A DNA stretch of 10,115 bases from JBCCYM01 sp039190005 (GTDB lineage Bacteria; Pseudomonadota; Gammaproteobacteria; UBA12402): assembly GCA_039190005.1 (NCBI GenBank), contig JBCCYM010000065.1, forward strand, positions 1-10,115, read 5' to 3'. The position numbers and the translations under genes were made by a program. The notes below the pieces were generated by a model. The model was not told the DNA's origin and searched no databases. It saw nothing but the letters and a program-made list of their open reading frames with translations. Position 1 is the stretch's first letter. Each line of letters starts with the position of its first letter. This document shows positions 4,999-10,115 of the stretch, piece after piece.

Positions 4999-7567
4999 AT
5001 GAATTAAATACTAAACCTTTGTCTGTTCTGCTTACTTTTATGATATCACCAGAAGCAAATTTACCCATTAATAAATCCTGTGCCAGCGGATTTTCCAATT
5101 GTTGTTGAATCACCCGTTTTAACGGTCGCGCGCCAAAAACGGGATCAAAACCACTATTGGCTAATAAATCCAATGCTTCCGGCGCCAATTCTAAACCAAT
5201 GCCACGCTCAGCAAGTCGTTTGGATAGAATATCAATCTGAATACTGGCAATGGCTTGAATCTGATCGCGCGCCAAGGGATGAAAGACGACGGTTTCATCG
5301 AGGCGGTTGATAAATTCCGGACGAAAATATTTACTAACCTCTTCCATAACTGCGGTTTTCATACTGTCATAATCACCACCGGCTAATTCCTGAATCAATT
5401 GTGACCCAAGATTTGAGGTCATGACGATGACGGTATTTTTGAAATCAACCGTGCGACCTTGTCCATCAGTTAAGCGACCATCATCTAACACCTGCAATAA
5501 AATATTAAACACATCGGGATGGGCTTTTTCAATTTCATCCAATAAAATTAATGAATACGGACGACGACGCACCGCTTCGGTAAGATAACCGCCCTCTTCA
5601 TAACCGACATAGCCCGGCGGCGCACCAACCAGACGAGCAACCGCGTGTTTTTCCATAAACTCGGACATATCCACGCGCAACATCGCTTCTTCAGTATCAA
5701 ATAGAAATTCTGCTAAGGCTTTACAAAGTTCCGTTTTACCGACACCGGTTGGACCTAAAAACATAAACGAACCGATGGGTTTACCCGGATCGGATAAACC
5801 GGCACGGGAACGCCGTATACTGTTAGCAACTGCCTCAACCGCTTCATGTTGACCGATGACACGTTGATGGAGAAAATCTTCCATGTGTAATAATTTTTCT
5901 TTTTCGCCTTCGAGCAATTTACTGATGGGGATATGCGTCCATTTGGACACAACCTCAGCAATTTCTTCCTCACCGACACGGTTGCGCAGCAGTTTAGTCT
6001 GTTGTGTTTCGCCTTTCTGCGCCGCGGCAAGCTGTTTCTCCAGTTCAGGAATTTTACCGTATTGCAATTCAGACATGCGGCTTAAATCACCGGAGCGATT
6101 GGCTTTTTCTAAATCAAAACGGGCTTGTTCCAGTTGTTCTTTAACTTGCTGTGTCCCTTGTAATGACGCTTTTTCGGTTTTCCAGATTTCTTCCAGATCA
6201 CTGTATTCTTTGCTTAATTCACTGATGGTATCATTAATATCCGCCAATCTTTTCTTAGACGCCTCATCACTTTCTTTTTTCAATGCCTCACGCTCGATTT
6301 TTAATTGAATCAAACGACGATCCAATTTATCCATTTGTTCCGGCTTGGAATCAATTTCCATACGAATGCGGCTGGCGGCTTCATCAATCAAATCAATGGC
6401 CTTATCCGGCAGTTGTCGCGCCGTGATATAACGCTGCGATAAATGCACCGCGGCAACAATAGCCGAGTCAGTAATCTGCACACCATGATGCAGTTCATAA
6501 CGTTCTTTGAGACCGCGTAAAATGGCAATGGCATCAACCTCACTGGGTTCATCCACCAATACCATTTGAAAACGTCGCTCCAATGCCGCGTCTTTTTCGA
6601 TATATTGACGGTATTCATCCAAGGTTGTCGCACCAATACAATGCAACTCGCCTCTCGCTAACGCCGGTTTAAGCATGTTACCGGCGTCCATCGCCCCTTC
6701 GGCTTTACCGGCACCGACTATGGTGTGAATCTCATCAATAAATAAAATGATATTGCCCTCTTGCTTAGCCACATCTTTCAATACCACTTTCAAGCGTTCT
6801 TCAAATTCACCACGAAACTTAGCGCCAGCAAGCAATGATCCCATATCGAGATTTAATACTTTTTTATGTTTTAAACTATCCGGCACTTCATGATTAATAA
6901 TCCGCTGCGCCAAGCCCTCAACGATAGCTGTTTTACCGACACCAGGTTCACCGACCAATACCGGATTATTTTTGGTGCGCCGCTGCAATACCTGAATAGT
7001 GCGGCGGATTTCATCATCACGACCGATGACTGGATCCAGTTTCCCTTGTCGGGCGCGTTCAGTTAAATCAATGGTATACTTTGCCAAAGATTGTCGCGTG
7101 TCTTCGGCATTGGGATCATTCACATTGCTATCGCCACGGATGGATTGAATGGCCTGCTCAATGGCTTTTTTATTGGCGCCAACGCTTTTTAATAACTTGC
7201 CAAGCTCACCTTTATCATCGACAGCGGCAAGAATAAACAACTCGCCGGCAATATATTGATCATGACGTTGTTGCGCCAATTTGTCAGTAATATTAAGCAA
7301 ACCATTCAGCGCGCTGGAAACATGGACATTACCATCCCCGCCCTCAACTTTCGGTAATCCGGCAATTAGTTTATCCAGTTCAAGATTTAATGTATTGACA
7401 TCAGCGCCAGCAAGTTTTAACAGCGATCGCGCTGACCCATCCTGCTGTTGCAATAAGGCTTTCATCACATGCACAGGTTCAATAAACTGATGATCCTGAC
7501 CCACAGCCAGTGATTGCGCCTCAGCGATTGCCTGCTGAAACTTATTGGTTAATTTATCAAAACGCAT
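4997..7567 (-). CDS. clpB: ATP-dependent protein disaggregase ClpB (Hsp100)
   Basis: A hexameric cytoplasmic AAA+ chaperone that threads aggregated proteins through its central pore together with DnaK/DnaJ/GrpE. Length 856 residues matches E. coli ClpB. Domains: Clp N-domain (1-145); first AAA+ module with Walker A GEPGVGKT (206-213), Walker B ILFIDE (274-279) and arginine pair 331-332; coiled-coil middle domain (about 405-525), which gives DnaK binding and separates ClpB from ClpA/ClpC; second AAA+ module with Walker A GPTGVGKT (605-612), Walker B LILLDE (673-678), sensor NLGS and Arg755 in FINRLDE. The ClpP-binding loop of ClpA is not evident. The pore-1 aromatic is Phe251 (GAKFRG, Tyr in E. 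coli) and the pore-2 residue is Tyr653 (GYVGY). Val149 is a GTG codon, matching the internal start used for short ClpB in E. coli. GAGGA at 7575-7579 lies 7 bases before the ATG. It is first in an operon with hemB and has a heat-shock-like promoter upstream. Confidence 0.98.
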   Translation of the reverse strand: MRFDKLTNKFQQAIAEAQSLAVGQDHQFIEPVHVMKALLQQQDGSARSLLKLAGADVNTLNLELDKLIAGLPKVEGGDGNVHVSSALNGLLNITDKLAQQRHDQYIAGELFILAAVDDKGELGKLLKSVGANKKAIEQAIQSIRGDSNVNDPNAEDTRQSLAKYTIDLTERARQGKLDPVIGRDDEIRRTIQVLQRRTKNNPVLVGEPGVGKTAIVEGLAQRIINHEVPDSLKHKKVLNLDMGSLLAGAKFRGEFEERLKVVLKDVAKQEGNIILFIDEIHTIVGAGKAEGAMDAGNMLKPALARGELHCIGATTLDEYRQYIEKDAALERRFQMVLVDEPSEVDAIAILRGLKERYELHHGVQITDSAIVAAVHLSQRYITARQLPDKAIDLIDEAASRIRMEIDSKPEQMDKLDRRLIQLKIEREALKKESDEASKKRLADINDTISELSKEYSDLEEIWKTEKASLQGTQQVKEQLEQARFDLEKANRSGDLSRMSELQYGKIPELEKQLAAAQKGETQQTKLLRNRVGEEEIAEVVSKWTHIPISKLLEGEKEKLLHMEDFLHQRVIGQHEAVEAVANSIRRSRAGLSDPGKPIGSFMFLGPTGVGKTELCKALAEFLFDTEEAMLRVDMSEFMEKHAVARLVGAPPGYVGYEEGGYLTEAVRRRPYSLILLDEIEKAHPDVFNILLQVLDDGRLTDGQGRTVDFKNTVIVMTSNLGSQLIQELAGGDYDSMKTAVMEEVSKYFRPEFINRLDETVVFHPLARDQIQAIASIQIDILSKRLAERGIGLELAPEALDLLANSGFDPVFGARPLKRVIQQQLENPLAQDLLMGKFASGDIIKVSRTDKGLVFNS

Positions 7568-7596
7568 CGTATTTTCCTCATAATTATATGATTAAA

Positions 7597-7623
7597 ATAT
7601 AGGCATATCGGTTATTTTTCAAG
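7597..7623 (-). promoter_or_regulatory. Heat-shock (sigma32-like) promoter of clpB-hemB
   Basis: On the minus strand CTTGAAA (7617-7623) is followed after 12 bases by GCCTATAT (7597-7604). The first matches the sigma32 -35 box exactly; the second matches CCCCATnT at 5 of 7 defined positions. Transcription would start some 20-25 bases before the clpB ATG. clpB is a classic sigma32 target, which supports the reading. TTGAAA with TATTTT at 17 bases would also pass as a sigma70 promoter, so the assignment is not exclusive. Confidence 0.5.
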
Positions 7624-7669
7624 GCCATTTTTCAGTGAACAGCATCAATTTATAACCCCAACTCAATAC

Positions 7670-7698
7670 TTGACCTTTATTAAAATCCGTTCCATACT
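7670..7698 (+). promoter_or_regulatory. Sigma70-like promoter of acs
   Basis: TTGACC (7670-7675, 5 of 6 consensus bases) and CATACT (7693-7698, 4 of 6) are separated by 17 bases, the optimal spacing, and lie 35 bases upstream of the acs ATG. No clear CRP site was seen, although acs is CRP-controlled in enteric bacteria. It does not overlap the clpB promoter; the two are about 45 bases apart and divergent. Confidence 0.45.
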
Positions 7699-7733
7699 CA
7701 ATTCAAAGCTTAACGTAATTATTAGAGAAAAAA

Positions 7734-9683
7734 ATGAACAAAATCTATCCACCTAAAACCAATATCATTAAAAACGCCTATATTAATCGTGAGCAGTATG
7801 TATCGATGTATGAAAAATCGATAGCGCAACCCGAGGCTTTTTGGGCAGAAAAAGCGGAAGAGTTTTTAGATTGGATAACACCCTGGAAAACTGTATTTAG
7901 CGGCACCTTTGAAGAACAAAATATTCGCTGGTTTGATGGCGCTGAACTGAATGTCTGTTACAACTGTGTCGACCGCCATTTAGCGGATCGAGCCGAACAA
8001 ACCGCGATTATCTGGGAAAGCGATGATCCGAATAACAGCTTTAAAATCACCTACAAAGAATTACATCAAATGGTCTGCCGATTTGCCAATGTCCTAAAAA
8101 GCAGAAATATTAAAAAAGGCGATCGTGTTTGCATCTACATGCCCATGATTCCCGAAGCGGTTGTGGCCATGCTTGCTTGCACCCGCATTGGCGCCATACA
8201 TTCCGTGGTCTTTGGTGGATTTTCAGCACAAGCTCTGGAAAATCGCATTATCGACGCCGACTGTTGCGCTGTTATTACCGCCGATGAAAGCGTGCGCGGC
8301 AACAAAACAGTGCCGTTAAAAGAAAATGTTGATTACGCCGTGCAGCGCAGTCCAAATGTCAAAACAGTTATTGTGGTTAAGCGCACCGGCAAAGAAATAC
8401 CTTGGGAAAAAGATAGAGATATTTGGTATCAGGAAGCTGTGCAAAAAGTTTCTGATGACTGTCCGGCAGAACCAATGCAGGCGGAAGATCCTTTATTTAT
8501 TCTTTATACTTCCGGCTCAACCGGCAAACCTAAAGGTATTTTACATACAACCGCGGGCTATCTTCTTTACACAGCGCTCACTTTCAAATATGTGTTTGAT
8601 TATCACGACGGTGATATCTATTGGTGTACCGCTGATATTGGTTGGATTACCGGTCATAGTTATATTGTCTACGGACCGCTGGCAAATGGCGCGACGAATT
8701 TAATCTTTGAAGGCATGCCAAGCTATCCCGATTATTCTCGTTTCTGGCAGGTTATTGACAAGCATCAAGTCAATATTTTTTATACCGCGCCGACGGCTAT
8801 TCGTTCACTGATGCGACAAGGTGATGAATTGGTGAAAACCACATCACGACAAAGTCTACGTTTACTTGGTTCTGTCGGTGAACCAATTAATCCCGAAGCT
8901 TGGGAATGGTATTACCATGTTGTCGGTGAAGAACGTTGCCCTATTGTTGATACATGGTGGCAAACTGAAACTGGTGGCATTATGTTAACCCCTCTTCCCG
9001 GCGCCACATCGCTCAAACCTGGTTCGGTGACACAGCCGATGTTTGGCATTGTGCCAGCACTGGTGAACAAAGATAATGAGGAACTCAATGGTGAAGCGCA
9101 AGGTCATTTAGTGATTAAAAAACCTTGGCCAGGCATGATGCGCACAGTATACGGCGATCCCAAACGCTTCCACGATATTTATTTAGCATTGCATCCCGGT
9201 TACTACACTGCCGGCGACAGCGCTTTCCGTGACGAAGATGGTGATTATTGGATTATTGGACGTATTGATGATGTTATCAATGTTGCCGGTCGACTCATTG
9301 GCACGGCAGAAATAGAAAGCGCTTTGGTATTACATCCACATATTGCTGAAGCCGCAGTTGTCGCCGTACCACATGACATCAAAGGTAACTGCGTCTATGT
9401 TTTCGCCACAGTCAAAACCGGCATACAACCTGATGACAAACTGAAAGAAGAAATGATGGAACTGGTAAAACAGGAAATTGGCTCATTCGCTAAACCTGAT
9501 GACATTCAGTTCGCCTCAGACCTACCCAAAACACGCTCTGGCAAAATTATGCGTCGTATTTTACGCAGAATTGTCAATAATGAAATTGATAAAATCGGGG
9601 ACACCAGTACTTTGGCAAATCCAGCCATTATTGATGAGTTACTGCAAGAACACACTAAAAAGCAATACGATTCAGATAATTAA
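7734..9683 (+). CDS. acs: Acetyl-CoA synthetase (AMP-forming)
   Basis: Activates acetate to acetyl-AMP and then acetyl-CoA in the cytoplasm, feeding central carbon metabolism. At 649 residues it is full length for the family. Seen: the N-terminal cap (PEAFWAEKAEEFLDW), phosphate-binding loop YTSGSTGKPKG (258-268), DTWWQTETGG (406-415) with Trp409 in the position that restricts the acyl pocket to acetate, YTAGDSA with Asp495 and GRIDDVINVAG with Arg510 binding ATP, and PKTRSGKIMRR with Lys604, the catalytic lysine that Pat-type acetyltransferases modify in other bacteria. Numbering runs 5 below Salmonella Acs. The motif normally GHRLGT reads GRLIGT (519-524): the arginine matching Salmonella Arg526 is displaced by one position. 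The ATG has a weak AGAGA site at 7724-7728. It is transcribed alone, divergent from clpB, and its stop overlaps that of the convergent transporter gene. A propionyl-CoA synthetase is less likely given length and Trp409. Confidence 0.95.
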   Translation: MNKIYPPKTNIIKNAYINREQYVSMYEKSIAQPEAFWAEKAEEFLDWITPWKTVFSGTFEEQNIRWFDGAELNVCYNCVDRHLADRAEQTAIIWESDDPNNSFKITYKELHQMVCRFANVLKSRNIKKGDRVCIYMPMIPEAVVAMLACTRIGAIHSVVFGGFSAQALENRIIDADCCAVITADESVRGNKTVPLKENVDYAVQRSPNVKTVIVVKRTGKEIPWEKDRDIWYQEAVQKVSDDCPAEPMQAEDPLFILYTSGSTGKPKGILHTTAGYLLYTALTFKYVFDYHDGDIYWCTADIGWITGHSYIVYGPLANGATNLIFEGMPSYPDYSRFWQVIDKHQVNIFYTAPTAIRSLMRQGDELVKTTSRQSLRLLGSVGEPINPEAWEWYYHVVGEERCPIVDTWWQTETGGIMLTPLPGATSLKPGSVTQPMFGIVPALVNKDNEELNGEAQGHLVIKKPWPGMMRTVYGDPKRFHDIYLALHPGYYTAGDSAFRDEDGDYWIIGRIDDVINVAGRLIGTAEIESALVLHPHIAEAAVVAVPHDIKGNCVYVFATVKTGIQPDDKLKEEMMELVKQEIGSFAKPDDIQFASDLPKTRSGKIMRRILRRIVNNEIDKIGDTSTLANPAIIDELLQEHTKKQYDSDN

Positions 9684-10115
9684 GCACGGGTAAATTTAGA
9701 TCTCAATACATAAATCATAAAAATGCCGGCAAAAGCGATAAAGGCAAGGCTCAACCACGCCGATGAATAACCTCGGTATTTAAGCGCTACGGTAACAAAT
9801 GGCACACCAATCACCCGTCCTAAGGTTAATAAAACCGGAACAGCCGCGTACAGTTGCGTACGAATCGTCGCCGGCTCCTGCCGGGCGATAAAGGCGTTAA
9901 AATACACACTGGAGATGGTTTCTCCCCAAGTCCAGATCACAATCGTGACAATAATGACAGGCAAGCAAGTGGTAAACCCATATATAATATAAGCAACACC
10001 ATAGAGTAACAAGGCAAAAGTAAAATGGGTAAAAATATGCCTATGCCGATTTATTCTGATCACAACCGGTGTTATTAGCACCGCAATGATGCAATTCAAC
10101 GCACTGATGTAACCG
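9680..10115 (-). CDS. MFS transporter, C-terminal part (5' end beyond window)
   Basis: The frame runs uninterrupted off the right edge, so only the last 144 residues are seen. They show five hydrophobic segments, consistent with TM8-TM12 of a 12-helix major facilitator: ALNCIIAVLITPVVI, FTFALLLYGVAYIIYGF, PVIIVTIVIWTWGETISSVY, AAVPVLLTLGRVIGVPFVT and AWLSLAFIAFAGIFMIYVL. The basic loop RINRHRH between the first two corresponds to the short cytoplasmic loop 8-9 of the superfamily. The WGE motif in the third segment, then AFIARQEPATIRTQLYA, recalls multidrug-efflux type MFS proteins, but the substrate cannot be told from this part. A TTG at 10097-10099 is internal, not the start, since in-frame coding (GYISA) continues upstream. 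The TAA stop shares the TTAA at 9680-9683 with the convergent acs stop, leaving no room for a terminator between them. Confidence 0.85.
   Translation of the reverse strand, partial: GYISALNCIIAVLITPVVIRINRHRHIFTHFTFALLLYGVAYIIYGFTTCLPVIIVTIVIWTWGETISSVYFNAFIARQEPATIRTQLYAAVPVLLTLGRVIGVPFVTVALKYRGYSSAWLSLAFIAFAGIFMIYVLRSKFTRA

Noticed and set aside
5883..6308. Plus-strand open frame of 141 codons opposite clpB
   Set aside because: It is the antisense shadow of the ClpB coiled-coil domain, with serine- and cysteine-rich low-complexity composition, no family resemblance and no ribosome site.
8326..8703. 125-codon open frame inside acs in another frame
   Set aside because: It lies wholly within the well-supported acs gene and has a composition typical of an out-of-frame shadow.
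10097..10099. TTG as the start of a short 139-residue membrane protein
   Set aside because: In-frame coding continues to the window edge and the sequence matches the middle-to-end of a 12-helix transporter, so the gene is cut by the window.

Overview
The window looks like a chromosomal segment of a moderately AT-rich gammaproteobacterium. ClpB, HemB, the two-domain glutamine-dependent NadE and acetyl-CoA synthetase all read as proteobacterial housekeeping proteins, and ClpB follows the E. coli protein nearly residue for residue. An Rpn/YhgA-like nuclease, a relic of a second rpn copy and a dRS3-like palindromic repeat would suit a genome shaped by repeats and gene decay, such as some Legionellales. 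That lineage guess is inference; no rRNA or other marker is present.

Layout. Bases 1-722 are AT-rich accessory DNA. They hold the possible tail of an unknown gene, a DUF2321-like zinc-ribbon gene lacking the usual N-terminus, and a short relic of an rpn gene that begins at that gene's stop codon. A full-length rpn gene (minus strand, 723-1607) follows, and upstream of it on the same strand an isolated GspH/FimT-type pseudopilin gene (1639-2079). Divergent from the pseudopilin is nadE (plus, 2196-3836). A roughly 155-bp gap holding two inverted dRS3-like repeat units separates nadE from the convergent clpB-hemB pair (minus; transcription runs clpB then hemB, 10 bp apart). A 166-bp divergent promoter region follows, with a heat-shock-like promoter facing clpB and a sigma70-like promoter facing acs (plus, 7734-9683). 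The stop codon of acs overlaps that of a convergent MFS transporter gene whose start lies beyond the right edge.

Function. The right three quarters is core metabolism and protein quality control: NAD synthesis, tetrapyrrole synthesis, protein disaggregation and acetate activation. These genes do not form one pathway; only clpB-hemB look co-transcribed. I found no convincing new multi-gene system. The observations most worth following are the rpn relic fused to the truncated DUF2321 gene, the displaced arginine in the ATP-binding motif of acetyl-CoA synthetase, the inverted dRS3-like pair, and the imperfect long hairpin upstream of nadE. There is no gene-free stretch longer than 300 bases. No tRNA, rRNA, CRISPR array or complete insertion sequence was seen.
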